Counted from the first letter of the stretch, positions 26,342 through 35,484 are shown. The stretch: 64,000 nucleotides of DNA from Caloranaerobacter ferrireducens (GCF_001730685.1 NZ_MDJR01000006.1:62001-126000), one strand, 5' to 3'. Notes: generated from the letters alone by a model not told the origin. Numbers and translations: made by a program.

Positions 26342-27190
26342 TTATTCTACCTCCACTAATATATTGTCTATTAATCTCGTTTTTCCAATTCTTACTGCTA
26401 ATGCAATCAAAATATTGCCTTTAAGTTTTTCTACCTCACTAAATGTATCATAATCTATTATTTCGACATAATCAATATTTGCTAATGGCATTTCATTTAT
26501 CATAGATTTTATACCTCCAATTAAAGTTTTTGCATTTCTTTCACCTTTATTAATCATATCCTGTGCCCAAAACAAACTTTTTGATAAAACTAAAGCCTGT
26601 CTTCTTTCTTCTTCTGATAAATATGTGTTTCTTGAACTCATTGCTAATCCATCATGTTCCCTAACTATCGGGCATGATATTATCTTTACAGCCATATTCA
26701 AATCTCTAACCATTTGCTTTATAACATATACTTGTTGTGCATCTTTTTGTCCAAAATATGCTTTATCAGGAGTTACAATATTAAATAACTTCATAACAAC
26801 TGTAGTAACTCCTCTAAAATGTCCTGGTCTTGAAGCTCCACATAATTTGTCTGTAACACCTAATACTTCAACAAAGGTATTATAGCCTTCTGGATACATT
26901 TCTTTAACTTCTGGTGCAAATATATAATCTACCCCAACACTTTCTGCTAGTTTACTATCTCTTTCAATATCTCTTGGATAAACTTCATAATCTTCTCCCT
27001 GCCCAAATTGTATAGGATTAACAAATATACTTACTACTACTACATCATTTTCATCTTTCGCTCTTTTCATTAAAGAAAGATGTCCATCATGTAGATAACC
27101 CATAGTAGGAACAAAGCCTATTGATTTTCCTTTAGCTTTTTCATCTGCAATTATATTTTTTATTTCCTGAATGCTTTTTATTATTTTCAT
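26342..27190 (-). CDS. panC: Pantothenate synthetase (pantoate--beta-alanine ligase)
   Basis: 282 residues. It joins pantoate and beta-alanine with [19 protein letters not shown] is the HIGH-like nucleotide-binding motif, [10 protein letters not shown] and [15 protein letters not shown] bind substrates, and MSSRNTYL is the KMSKS-like loop. It lies between panB and panD in a compact operon. Confidence 0.97.
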   Translation of the reverse strand: MKIIKSIQEIKNIIADEKAKGKSIGFVPTMGYLHDGHLSLMKRAKDENDVVVVSIFVNPIQFGQGEDYEVYPRDIERDSKLAESVGVDYIFAPEVKEMYPEGYNTFVEVLGVTDKLCGASRPGHFRGVTTVVMKLFNIVTPDKAYFGQKDAQQVYVIKQMVRDLNMAVKIISCPIVREHDGLAMSSRNTYLSEEERRQALVLSKSLFWAQDMINKGERNAKTLIGGIKSMINEMPLANIDYVEIIDYDTFSEVEKLKGNILIALAVRIGKTRLIDNILVEVE

Positions 27191-27208
27191 TATAGTTCTC
27201 CTTTCAAT

Positions 27209-28045
27209 TTAGTCTTTAAGCTTGTCAATAACCTCTTGACTCATTTTAAAAGTATGCTTCTCTTCTGGAAACGTACCTTCACAAACTTCTTTTATATATT
27301 CTTTAACACCTTCTCTTATTTCTTTACCCAAATCTCGAAACTTTTTCACAAATTTAGGAGTAAAATCACTGAACATACCTAACATATCTTGCAATACTAA
27401 AACTTGACCATCACAATACTTTCCAGCACCTATTCCAATAGTTGGTACAGAGATTTTTTCTGTTATTATCTTAGCAAGCGGCTCTGGTACTGCTTCTAAG
27501 ACTATAGCAAAAACTCCCGCTTTCTCTAATAAAATTGCATCTTCTATAATCTTCTTAGCATTTTCAATACTTTTTCCTTGAACCTTAAATCCCCCTAATA
27601 CATTTACTGATTGAGGTGTAAGCCCCAAATGTCCACATACTGGTATTTGTGCATCAACTAACGCTTTAACCTTATCAATTATATTTTCCCCACCTTCTAA
27701 CTTAACAGCATGAGCTCCACCTTCTTTTATCAGTCTACCAGCATTTCTAATAGTATCCTCTACGCTGACATGATAAGATAAAAAAGGCATATCCGCTATT
27801 ATCAATGCTCTATTTACTCCTCTAGATACAGCTTTAGTATGATGTATAATATCTTCAATAGTTACTTGTAAAGTATTTTCATATCCCAACATTACCATTC
27901 CCAAAGAATCTCCTACAAGTATACTATCTACTCCTGCTTCATCTAAAAGTTTTGCAGTTGAGTAGTCATAAGCAGTAAGCATAGTGATTTTTCTTCCCTC
28001 AGCTTTAGCCTTCAAAAAACTAGCAGTTGTAAATTTTTCACTCAT
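27209..28045 (-). CDS. panB: 3-methyl-2-oxobutanoate hydroxymethyltransferase
   Basis: 278 residues. It transfers a hydroxymethyl group from methylene-THF to alpha-ketoisovalerate, giving ketopantoate. [31 protein letters not shown] (about 19-49) carries the metal-binding Asp, and [14 protein letters not shown] and [15 protein letters not shown] are family blocks. It follows the putative ketopantoate reductase gene by three bases. Confidence 0.97.
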   Translation of the reverse strand: MSEKFTTASFLKAKAEGRKITMLTAYDYSTAKLLDEAGVDSILVGDSLGMVMLGYENTLQVTIEDIIHHTKAVSRGVNRALIIADMPFLSYHVSVEDTIRNAGRLIKEGGAHAVKLEGGENIIDKVKALVDAQIPVCGHLGLTPQSVNVLGGFKVQGKSIENAKKIIEDAILLEKAGVFAIVLEAVPEPLAKIITEKISVPTIGIGAGKYCDGQVLVLQDMLGMFSDFTPKFVKKFRDLGKEIREGVKEYIKEVCEGTFPEEKHTFKMSQEVIDKLKD

Positions 28046-28048
28046 ATT

Positions 28049-28909
28049 CTACACCTCTTTTAATATTTTTTTTAATTCCAAAATAGATTTGTTTTTCTTA
28101 TCTCCTTCAGCCAATTTAACAGTCTCATAACCTAGAATTTTATATAAATTTAGTAATTCTGGCGCAAAACTTTCTAAACTTTCAATATGTTTAACTATTG
28201 TACCAACATCTCCTCTTTTTATAGGACCAGTCAAAGCTTTTTTAGGTCCAAGTTTTCTTATGTTTTCAATAGTTCCCTTAATTAATGGATATACAGCTTC
28301 TATTGCTAATTCTTCATCTACCCCCATAATCTTATAAAACTTTAAACCATAATCAATCAAGGTAACTAAATAGTTTGATACTACACATGCTGAAGCATGA
28401 TAAAGCCCTTTCAACTCTTCTGTTATTGTAAAATATCTGTTGCCACATTTTTCTAACATATTCTTTAATATATTTATTTTTTCTTTATCTCCTTCTACAG
28501 TAAACACAGTAAGTTTAAGACTTATTAAAGCAGATTTTATATCTGCAAATGATTGTAATGGATGCAAGCTGTATATATAAGCTCCTTTCTGTTTCAAAGA
28601 AATAAGCTCTTTTGAAGATAATGCTCCGCTCATGTGAACGAAAATCTGACCTTTTTTAATATTGTAGTATTCGGATATTTCATCAGCTACTTTTTTAATT
28701 ACATCATCAGGAGTCGTTATAAATATCAATTGCGTTAAATCTAATAATTCTTGCAAATTTCTAAAAGCAATACCTTCAACCTCTTTAGCTCCTTTTTGTG
28801 CAGATTCAAACTTTCTACTATAGTACCCTACAACATCAAAATCATTATCTTTTAGATATTTCCCAAAAGTACATCCTACTTTCCCTGCTCCTATGAAACC
28901 TATTTTCAT
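28049..28909 (-). CDS. panG: Rossmann/DUF2520 protein, probable ketopantoate reductase (PanG type)
   Basis: 286 residues. The N-terminus MKIGFIGAGKVGCTFGKYLK is an NAD(P)-binding Rossmann fold, and the C-terminal helical half (HASACVVSNYLVTLIDYGLK) is the DUF2520 type. The operon has panB, panC and panD but no panE, so this gene should supply ketopantoate reduction. PanG is a published alternative ketopantoate reductase found in Francisella and some Firmicutes; I assign it from operon context and architecture, not by direct comparison. First gene after the leader at 28990-29125. Confidence 0.8.
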   Translation of the reverse strand: MKIGFIGAGKVGCTFGKYLKDNDFDVVGYYSRKFESAQKGAKEVEGIAFRNLQELLDLTQLIFITTPDDVIKKVADEISEYYNIKKGQIFVHMSGALSSKELISLKQKGAYIYSLHPLQSFADIKSALISLKLTVFTVEGDKEKINILKNMLEKCGNRYFTITEELKGLYHASACVVSNYLVTLIDYGLKFYKIMGVDEELAIEAVYPLIKGTIENIRKLGPKKALTGPIKRGDVGTIVKHIESLESFAPELLNLYKILGYETVKLAEGDKKNKSILELKKILKEV

Positions 28910-28989
28910 TTATCCCCCTCCTTATTAAAAACCATCTATTGTCTTTCGCTATTCGTCAAATTAGAATATAAAATTCTAAAAACAAAAAG

Positions 28990-29125
28990 TATTATCTTCA
29001 TAATGCTTTTGACACTATCAAAATAAAAACCCCTCTTGTGGGCAAAAAGACACAAGAAGGGTATAAAACTTCATACTCCTTTTTAATTCTATCCTCCTGT
29101 CTCCGTCCACATAGGCTCAGAGCAG
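28990..29125 (-). promoter_or_regulatory. Structured leader/attenuator of the pantothenate operon
   Basis: On the minus strand an intrinsic terminator (ACCCTTCTTGTG with CACAAGAGGGGT, then T5, at 29029-29052) lies well before the first gene. Just upstream, GGAGTAT and ATACCC can pair, and the CCC is shared with the terminator stem, so the two structures exclude each other. This is riboswitch-like. A published 'pan' RNA motif is known from pan operon leaders; I cannot confirm a match by eye. Confidence 0.6.
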
Positions 29126-29134
29126 ATATTTTTT

Positions 29135-29248
29135 TATAATCCATAGGAAATTATAAACCTTATTGTATTGTGAATAATTTTAAATATAATTTCCGTATAT
29201 GGATTTCAACAAAATCTTCCTAAATTTATTAAAATCGAAGATTTTGTT
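29135..29248 (+). repeat. Family A two-hairpin repeat, copy A4
   Basis: 114 bp in plus orientation, in the 667-bp gap between the divergent pan operon and pckA. A TTGACA-like hexamer on the minus strand at 29256-29261 abuts it. The rest of this gap is AT-rich without other features I can support, apart from an imperfect palindrome at 29277-29306. Confidence 0.85.
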
Positions 29249-29515
29249 CTATTATTGTCAAATAGATTAATTAAACGGTATAGCTCCATTAAGGATACTA
29301 TCCAAAAATAATTTTATCATACTAAAATATTTAATACAATCCAAACGAATAGCAAAAATCACAATTGAATGTTACATTTGTTTAATAATTTTAACATATC
29401 TACCCACCAACTGATAGCTCTCATTCAAAAACATTATCACAAATACAATACGTTAAATATAATATAATATATTTCAATAATTTCATAATTTTATGCTGTA
29501 CAATTTTGTTTAATG

Positions 29516-29524
29516 TGTTATACT
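29516..29524 (+). promoter_or_regulatory. Extended -10 promoter element of pckA
   Basis: TGT followed by TATACT (29519-29524) about 50 bp before the start; the -35 region (CTGTAC at 29496) is weak, as is common with an extended -10. Confidence 0.45.
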
Positions 29525-29576
29525 ATTTATAGATTGAATCTCGTTAACTCTATATAAATATAGGAGGACTGTAATT

Positions 29577-31100
29577 ATGTTATACTTATTTGATAATAAT
29601 GCTTTTAATAATATGATTATTAATCCAACTAAAGAAAAACTAATTAAGCTAAGCAGAGATAAAGGAGTATTTACAGAATTTAATAGCCTTTGTTTCATAA
29701 CTAATGTAAGAAATAGAAGTGCTAAAAATACTTTTGTTGTAAATAACATACCTTTAGGTGTAGATCAACAAGGGATTTCTAGAAAAGAAGCAGATAGAAT
29801 AGTTAATGAAGTGAATAATTATTTAATAGATAAAGAATTAATTCGATTAGATAGAAAAATGGGGCTGCATAGTAAATTTTCATTTAACTGTAGACTTTAT
29901 ATAACTAAGGAATATAGCAGAATTGCATATATGTGGAATAATTCTTTATTTGATCCTATTGATATTAATAATCCTGACATGGTAAGCGTTTATGTTCCAG
30001 AATGGCCACAAAGAATTATATTAATATATCCAGAAGAAGGAGTAACTTATATATTAGGAACTGATTATTTTGGTGAAGCTAAAAAATCTTTCTTAAGAAT
30101 GGCTATGTATAAAGTTAAAAAAATGGGTGGTTTAGGACTTCATGCAGGCAGTAAAGTGCTAAGAGTAAAAGATAAAGATGGAATATTAAAAGATGTAGGA
30201 TTTATTATGTTTGGATTAAGTGGTACTGGAAAAACAACATTAACAATCCATGACCACAATCTAAAAGGAGAAGAAAAAGCTATTATCAGACAAGATGATG
30301 TAATATTTATGGATAAAAACGGATACTGTGCTGGAAGTGAAAATGGCTTCTTTATTAAGACTGAAGGATTAAGTGAAAGTCAAAGAGTTTTATATAAAGC
30401 TGCAACAAGTCCAAATGCTATTTTTGAAAACGTTAAAGTTTATGAAAATGGTAAAGTTGACTTTTCGAATACAGAATTGACTTCAAATGGAAGAGGCGTA
30501 GTACTTAGAGAAGAAATCGATAATACAGATAATAGTATTGATCTTGAAAAAGCTCATAAACTTATATTTATAACTAGAAGAAATGATATCATACCACCAG
30601 TTGCTAAATTAACTGCTTCTCAAGCAGCTACATTCTTTATGCTAGGAGAATCTATTGAAACTTCTGCTGGAGATCCTACTAAAGCAGGTCAGTCAAAAAG
30701 ATGCGTTGGTACAAATCCTTTTATTATAGGACCTGAAGCAGAAGAAGGTCACAGGCTATATCAAATACTAAAACAAAATCCTGATATGGAATGCTACATC
30801 TTAAATACAGGAAGAGTTGGTCAAAACAACGATTTTGAAGGCGAAAAAATTACTATAGAAGTTTCAACAACTATTATGCGTGAAATTGCAAAGAATACAA
30901 TAGAATGGGAAACTGATAAAGACTGGGGTTATCTAGTACCAAAATCGGTAAATGGTTTAGACATGGATAGATATAATCCAAAAAAATATTATACAGAAAT
31001 AGAATATAAGGCATTAGTAAATAAATTAAAAGAAGAAAGAGTTAAATGGCTATCAAGATTTGAAAATTTAGATGCACAATTAGTAAATAGTATAGCATAA
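29577..31100 (+). CDS. pckA: Phosphoenolpyruvate carboxykinase (ATP type)
   Basis: 507 residues. It interconverts oxaloacetate and PEP with ATP/ADP. The P-loop is GLSGTGKTTL (about 215-224); RQDDVIF supplies the metal-binding acidic residues of the second kinase motif, and ATSPNAIFENV and RRNDIIPPVAKL are conserved blocks. The N-terminal third is divergent from E. coli Pck, as in some Clostridia. GGAGGA precedes ATG. In an amino-acid fermenter it may serve anaplerosis or gluconeogenesis. Confidence 0.92.
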   Translation: MLYLFDNNAFNNMIINPTKEKLIKLSRDKGVFTEFNSLCFITNVRNRSAKNTFVVNNIPLGVDQQGISRKEADRIVNEVNNYLIDKELIRLDRKMGLHSKFSFNCRLYITKEYSRIAYMWNNSLFDPIDINNPDMVSVYVPEWPQRIILIYPEEGVTYILGTDYFGEAKKSFLRMAMYKVKKMGGLGLHAGSKVLRVKDKDGILKDVGFIMFGLSGTGKTTLTIHDHNLKGEEKAIIRQDDVIFMDKNGYCAGSENGFFIKTEGLSESQRVLYKAATSPNAIFENVKVYENGKVDFSNTELTSNGRGVVLREEIDNTDNSIDLEKAHKLIFITRRNDIIPPVAKLTASQAATFFMLGESIETSAGDPTKAGQSKRCVGTNPFIIGPEAEEGHRLYQILKQNPDMECYILNTGRVGQNNDFEGEKITIEVSTTIMREIAKNTIEWETDKDWGYLVPKSVNGLDMDRYNPKKYYTEIEYKALVNKLKEERVKWLSRFENLDAQLVNSIA

Positions 31101-31101
31101 G

Positions 31102-31126
31102 AAATGCGGCTAAAAATAGCCGCATT
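31102..31126 (+). terminator. Terminator of pckA; left direct repeat of B3
   Basis: AATGCGGCTA and TAGCCGCATT form a 10-bp stem directly after the pckA stop. A perfect 25-bp duplicate is at 31383-31407. Confidence 0.85.
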
Positions 31127-31382
31127 AAGTTTGTTGATAAATTAAATTATTTATGAAAATAACACTCATGCGAAAGAATTTAGAAAAAACTAAAAGCTTA
31201 AATTTTTAGAAAATCCTAACGCACCTAATCAAGACTTCCTGTCTTGTAGGATGCTGGCTTAGCGTCCTGCTAAGCCTACGGATTTTCTTAAAAATTTTCA
31301 CCTAGTTTTTTTAACTAAATTCTTTCAAGCATTCACTTTTATTTTCATAGATATTTAAAAAGATAAGTTTGTCTATAACATT
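31127..31382 (-). mobile_element. Family B foldback element, copy B3
   Basis: 256 bp, inverted relative to B1 and B2. Ends read TTTGTTGATAAA (left) and TTTGTCTATAAC (right). The central ~75 bp is almost identical to B2 on the opposite strand, with hairpins GGCTTAGC-AGGAC-GCTAAGCC and CAAGAC-AGGAA-GTCTTG. The two arms have completely different sequence from B1 and B2 yet still pair with each other (GAAAGAATTTAG with CTAAATTCTTTC, ACTAGG/TTTTTTAGT region). Flanked by exact 25-bp copies of a terminator hairpin. Non-coding. Confidence 0.87.
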
Positions 31383-31407
31383 AAATGCGGCTAAAAATAG
31401 CCGCATT
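31383..31407 (-). terminator. Terminator of apbE; right direct repeat of B3
   Basis: Same 25 bp as 31102-31126, now directly beyond the apbE stop codon and read in the opposite direction. Confidence 0.85.
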
Positions 31408-31408
31408 T

Positions 31409-32446
31409 TTATTTTTGCATATAAAAATCTGGATTAGTTAACTTGAAAGTATTATTAAGTCCATCTGTAATAAAAACACGTTTATCTTTGGTAATAAATA
31501 TAGCTTCTACTCCATCTAGATTTTCTATTAGCCTTTTTCCTTCAGAAAGTCCTAAAGAAAAAGTAAGAGTTGAAAGTGCATCCGCATCAATTGATTTATC
31601 TGCTATTATCGAAACACTTACTAATGAATTTTCTACTGGATATCCTGTATAAGGATCTAATATATGGTGATATCTTCTTCCATTCTGCTCAAAATATCTT
31701 TCATATATACCTGACGTAACTACAGTCTTATCTATAACCTTAACTATTCCAATATATTCTCCTCTTTTAGTAAAAGGATTCTGAACTCCTATATTCCAAG
31801 GAGATCCATCAGGTTTACTGCCTAAAGCAAAAATATTTCCTCCTAAGTTTATAATAGCATGCTTTACATTTTCATTTCTTAAAATATCAGCTACTTCATC
31901 AGCGGCATAGCCTTTCGCGATTCCTCCAAGATCTATTTTCATACCTTTTTCCATAAGCTTTACTTTTTTCTCTTTCTCATCTAATAGTATCTTTTTATAA
32001 TCAATTAATTTTATTGTGTTGTTTATTTCTTCTGAACTTGGCACTTTAGCCCTGTCTGTGCCTATTCCCCATAATTCAACTAAAGGTCCTATAGTAATAT
32101 CAAATTTCCCATTAGATAAGTCAGAATAATATATTCCTTTTTTAATTACATCAAATACATCTTCAGAAACTTTGATATAACCATTTCCTGAGTTAATATT
32201 AACTTTATAAATATCACTATTTTTAATGTTCTTACTCATTTTACTATCTATATCTTTAATCCTTTCAAATGCCTTATCTAAAATCTTTGAATCGATATTC
32301 TGATATATATTCAGTGTCACTATAGTTCCTAAAAGAAATTCCGTTTTTGTTAATGGTTTGTTCCTTACTTCTTTTGAACACCCTACTAAATTTAAAATCA
32401 TTACAGCAATTAAAAACAAATAAATTACTCTCCTTGTTTTTCCCAT
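31409..32446 (-). CDS. apbE: FAD:protein FMN transferase lipoprotein
   Basis: About 345 residues from ATG 32446, which has GGAGG eight bases before it; an upstream in-frame ATG at 32464 contains that site within its codons. The signal peptide ends LNLVGCSKE (lipobox). The ApbE core includes MKIDLGGIAKGYAADEVAD and YHHILDPYTGYPVENSLVSVS, with FAD- and Mg-binding residues. It transfers FMN from FAD to Thr/Ser in target proteins outside the membrane. The FMN-binding lipoprotein encoded just upstream is the obvious target. Confidence 0.94.
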   Translation of the reverse strand: MGKTRRVIYLFLIAVMILNLVGCSKEVRNKPLTKTEFLLGTIVTLNIYQNIDSKILDKAFERIKDIDSKMSKNIKNSDIYKVNINSGNGYIKVSEDVFDVIKKGIYYSDLSNGKFDITIGPLVELWGIGTDRAKVPSSEEINNTIKLIDYKKILLDEKEKKVKLMEKGMKIDLGGIAKGYAADEVADILRNENVKHAIINLGGNIFALGSKPDGSPWNIGVQNPFTKRGEYIGIVKVIDKTVVTSGIYERYFEQNGRRYHHILDPYTGYPVENSLVSVSIIADKSIDADALSTLTFSLGLSEGKRLIENLDGVEAIFITKDKRVFITDGLNNTFKLTNPDFYMQK

Positions 32447-32492
32447 TTCAATCCTCCAATTCATACTTCAGTTTTAACTCCAATTATATTAT

Positions 32493-32521
32493 AAGGCTTT
32501 AGAGTCAAACTCTAAAGCCTT
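32493..32521 (-). terminator. Terminator of the FMN-binding lipoprotein gene
   Basis: A 13-bp perfect stem, AAGGCTTTAGAGT with its complement, loop CAA. It lies between the FMN-binding gene and apbE, so apbE may depend on read-through or its own promoter. Confidence 0.85.
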
Positions 32522-32940
32522 TATTTCATATTCTTATTCATAGCCTTTTTAGCTAATTTTTTAAACCTTTCGCTAGTATACGTTGCACCAGTAACTACAT
32601 CTACTTTATCAACATCTTGTTTACTAATAAGCTCCTTCTCCAATTTAATCTTAACGTCTTCTGGAGTTATTCCAGATGCTTCTTTCATTTTTTCAGCATA
32701 TTCTTTATCTTCATTTTTATTTTGGCCTTCTTTATTAACTTCATTAAATACAACATCAACTATTTTACCATCTTCATAAGTTATTGAAATTTCTGCTTTC
32801 CAACCATATTTATCATAATCATCAGACGCTTTATAAGTACCATCTTTATAACTCATATTCTTGTCAGTTACTGAATTGCATCCTGTTATAACTAACATTG
32901 TAATTATTGTAAAAATAATAATATAAGATATCCTTTTCAT
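32521..32940 (-). CDS. FMN-binding domain lipoprotein (ApbE substrate)
   Basis: About 139 residues from ATG 32940, eight bases after AGGAG. Lipobox VITGCNS. One FMN-binding domain ends with VTGATYTSERF, the ApbE flavinylation motif in which the Thr of GAT-Y-T receives FMN. It resembles the small flavoproteins used in Rnf/Nqr-like and extracellular electron transfer. No ndh2, eetA or eetB is visible nearby, so its electron partner is unknown. Confidence 0.9.
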   Translation of the reverse strand: MKRISYIIIFTIITMLVITGCNSVTDKNMSYKDGTYKASDDYDKYGWKAEISITYEDGKIVDVVFNEVNKEGQNKNEDKEYAEKMKEASGITPEDVKIKLEKELISKQDVDKVDVVTGATYTSERFKKLAKKAMNKNMK

Positions 32941-32965
32941 GCTCAAAACTCCTTTTCGATATTTT

Positions 32966-33078
32966 TATAATCCATAGGAAATTATATTCCTTGCTGAGCT
33001 GTGGATAATTTTGAATATAATTTCCGTAATGGATTTCAACAAAATCTTCCTTAATTTATTTAAATCGAAGATTTTGTT
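32966..33078 (+). repeat. Family A two-hairpin repeat, copy A5
   Basis: 113 bp, plus orientation, close to the consensus in both hairpins. It begins 25 bp before the FMN-binding lipoprotein gene. Confidence 0.85.
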
Positions 33079-33153
33079 ATATTATCTACACATAAATAAT
33101 ATTATTATATCATTAGCCTTAAGTAAAGAATATAATATATCTCAATTCAAATT

Positions 33154-33747
33154 TTATACTCTTGATATCTCAATTTTTACATCATCTATCGGCTTTAAAA
33201 GTTCTTTAAGGTTTTCATCTTTAATACTATTATTAAGCCATATTTGTTCACTATCCCTATCTAAAATAACAGGCATTCTATTATGAATACTGCTAATTTT
33301 TCTATTAGCATTTGTAGTTAATATAGTAAAGCAATCTACATATTCTCCATTTTTATTTTTAAAAGAACTGTATATTCCTGCCATTGAAAATAAATTTTTA
33401 TCTTTTAAATATATTTTATATTTTATACTTTTGCCATTTTCCTTCTTCCATTCAAAAAAGCCGCTAGCTGGAATTAGGCATCGCTTATTGTAAAAAGAAT
33501 ATTTAAATAACTTTTTAGTATCTATAGTCTCGCTTCTTGCATTTATAATCAATTTTTTTAAATATGACAAATCAAATCCCCACTTCATTAGCTTTATCAT
33601 TCGTTTGTTACCATTATTTATGATTATAGGGACTTCATTTGAGGGAAATATCTCAGGCATAGATTTAATTAAAACATCACAATAATTAATATTAAATCTT
33701 CTTGATATTTCCTCAATATCGGCAAAAAGATAATATCTCCCACACAT
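33154..33747 (-). CDS. SRAP (YedK/HMCES-type) abasic-site DNA-crosslinking protein
   Basis: About 197 residues from MCGRYYLF at 33747; the frame opens nine codons earlier, but in this family Cys2 must become N-terminal after Met removal, fixing the start. Other active-site features: NARSET (Asn and Glu nearby), PASGFFEWK and the conserved His in SSIHNRMPVIL. It forms a thiazolidine link with abasic sites in single-stranded DNA. Next to recX. Confidence 0.95.
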   Translation of the reverse strand: MCGRYYLFADIEEISRRFNINYCDVLIKSMPEIFPSNEVPIIINNGNKRMIKLMKWGFDLSYLKKLIINARSETIDTKKLFKYSFYNKRCLIPASGFFEWKKENGKSIKYKIYLKDKNLFSMAGIYSSFKNKNGEYVDCFTILTTNANRKISSIHNRMPVILDRDSEQIWLNNSIKDENLKELLKPIDDVKIEISRV

Positions 33748-33789
33748 ATAACCACTCCTACTTATAATCAACAATTAGATTTCTTAATT

Positions 33790-34425
33790 TTAACTGCTAA
33801 AATCCTTCATAACAGCATTCACAACTTTTCTTATAATTTCATAATCGTATCCTTTATAGGCTAAATGTTGAGATAACTTCTGATATATTTTATTTCTCTC
33901 CTTATCTTTTATACTTCTTAATTTTTTCTTAGCTAAATAAACTGCATTTTCATAAATTTTTTCATCTTCTATTTCTGAAATAACTTTGTTTATTATATCT
34001 TCACTTATTTTTTTCTTTGTTAATTCAAATATGATACGTTTTTTTCCATATTTATTGCTACTTAATTTATTTCTAACATAACTTTTTGCATATTCTTCAT
34101 CATCAACCATTTTATAATTCTTTAAAATTTCTATTACATTATCTATAATTTCATCTTGATAACCTTCTTTAGATAACTTATCTCTAAGTAACATCTCACT
34201 ATGCATTGTTCTCGCCAATATACTAAAAGCTTTATTTTTAGCTCTTTTAAGGTTTTCATCAAATATTAGAAGTTCTAACTTTTCTTTATCTACTTGAACT
34301 CCTTCTTCAATTCTAAATTTATAAATAACTTCTTTATGAACCCCAGCAAAAAATTCATGATCAATATATATATTAACTTTTTCTTTATTATTTTTTTGTT
34401 CAACTATTTTGGTAACAATGCCCAT
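33790..34425 (-). CDS. recX: Regulatory protein RecX
   Basis: 211 residues made of three-helix tandem repeats. Typical segments are ARTMHSEMLLRDKLSKEGYQ and MVDDEEYAKSYVRNKLSSNKYGKKRI. It modulates RecA filaments. recA is not in the window. SRAP and RecX together make a small DNA-repair group. Confidence 0.92.
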   Translation of the reverse strand: MGIVTKIVEQKNNKEKVNIYIDHEFFAGVHKEVIYKFRIEEGVQVDKEKLELLIFDENLKRAKNKAFSILARTMHSEMLLRDKLSKEGYQDEIIDNVIEILKNYKMVDDEEYAKSYVRNKLSSNKYGKKRIIFELTKKKISEDIINKVISEIEDEKIYENAVYLAKKKLRSIKDKERNKIYQKLSQHLAYKGYDYEIIRKVVNAVMKDFSS

Positions 34426-34440
34426 AATTATTCCTTCTTT

Positions 34441-35025
34441 CTAAATCCCTATAATCTTGAGCAAAACATAAATCGAATAAAAGCATGAACCCTTCAATAT
34501 CAATTCTTCTTCACTACCACTTTTTATAGTAAAAGGAGATGAAATTTTAATACTACATGGGTAAAATAGCTCTATGCCTCCCTTAGTAAGAAAATCAGCA
34601 ATTAAATGGCTAATATAGCCTATAATGAAACCTTTATATACTCCAATTAAATTATATCTTATTGCTAAAATTTTAACAACCATTGAAAATAGTAAAAGAC
34701 CTAACAAACTATGAGTAAATCCTCTATGATGAGATAATCCTGTAAAGGCTAAAGTTATAGATAAAATTTTTAAAAGCCTACTGTTTAAACTTATACCGAA
34801 ATAAATACATCCAAAACTTAAAGTTATATAAAATATAAATTTAAATATTTTATTTTTCCTAAAAAGAAGTTTCTGATTTAATTTGCTCTTGGGATGATCT
34901 ATATCTGGTAATAAAGCCCCCAAAACTGTTGAAGAAATAAAAATAATACCCTTTTCCAAAGAATAATCTGAAATGGCAGTAACCCCAGCTGCAATTCCTA
35001 GCATAACATGTGTCTTACCCTTCAT
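34441..35025 (-). CDS. YdjM-like membrane-bound metal-dependent hydrolase family protein
   Basis: 194 residues with about four to five hydrophobic segments. MKGKTHVMLGIAAG, LGALLPDIDHPKS and GLSHHRGFTHSLLG give the conserved His/Asp set of the DUF457/LexA-regulated YdjM family. Enzymatic activity is inferred from these residues only. It ends 16 bp before recX; SOS-linked membrane roles of YdjM fit this neighbourhood. Confidence 0.88.
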   Translation of the reverse strand: MKGKTHVMLGIAAGVTAISDYSLEKGIIFISSTVLGALLPDIDHPKSKLNQKLLFRKNKIFKFIFYITLSFGCIYFGISLNSRLLKILSITLAFTGLSHHRGFTHSLLGLLLFSMVVKILAIRYNLIGVYKGFIIGYISHLIADFLTKGGIELFYPCSIKISSPFTIKSGSEEELILKGSCFYSIYVLLKIIGI

Positions 35026-35193
35026 CTTTTGTATCCTCCGGCTGATTCTTATAAATATTTCTTATAAATATATAGAACACTAGTTCTAGTATACCATAGA
35101 TTATAACTTATTTAAATAGCTGAAACAAAGCTATTTAAATAAGTTTGTTTCTTAGTGCTTTTTAACAAAAACTGTTTAACCAAAAAAAAAGTA

Positions 35194-35222
35194 TTGACAA
35201 ACTCTATAAAATGATTTAGAAT
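35194..35222 (+). promoter_or_regulatory. Promoter of the metNIQ operon
   Basis: TTGACA at 35194-35199, 17 bp spacer, TAGAAT at 35217-35222; the SAM aptamer begins about 35 bp downstream. Confidence 0.75.
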
Positions 35223-35257
35223 TTTAGACTATAGTGACAAAAATAAATAATACGCTC

Positions 35258-35406
35258 TTATCCAGAGAGGTGGAGGGACTGGCCCTATGAAGCCCGGCAA
35301 CCTGTGTTCCAAAACACAAGGTGCCAATTCCTGCGGTATAAGATATACCGAGAGATGAGAGAGAGAAATAAGTTTTTTATGCCTCTTTCATCTGAAAGAG
35401 GCTTTT
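35258..35406 (+). promoter_or_regulatory. SAM-I (S-box) riboswitch with terminator
   Basis: The aptamer shows TCTTATCCAGAGAGGTGGAGGG-like P1/P2 sequence, GGCCCTATGAAGCCCGGCAACC, the GTGCCAATTCCTGC core and closing GATGAGAGA. The terminator GCCTCTTTCA/TGAAAGAGGC with T6 is at 35381-35408. High SAM should end transcription before metN. Confidence 0.96.
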
Positions 35407-35484
35407 TTAATACCCTCCCTGCAGAAGGGGTATTATTATAACTATTTTAATTTAGTACATTAAATTGATAAAGGAGTGAAGTAA

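Noticed and set aside
29277-29306. Imperfect palindrome GGTATAGCTCC...GGATACTATCC in the panG-pckA gap
   Set aside because: Several mismatches and no second copy in the window; recorded but not called as an operator.
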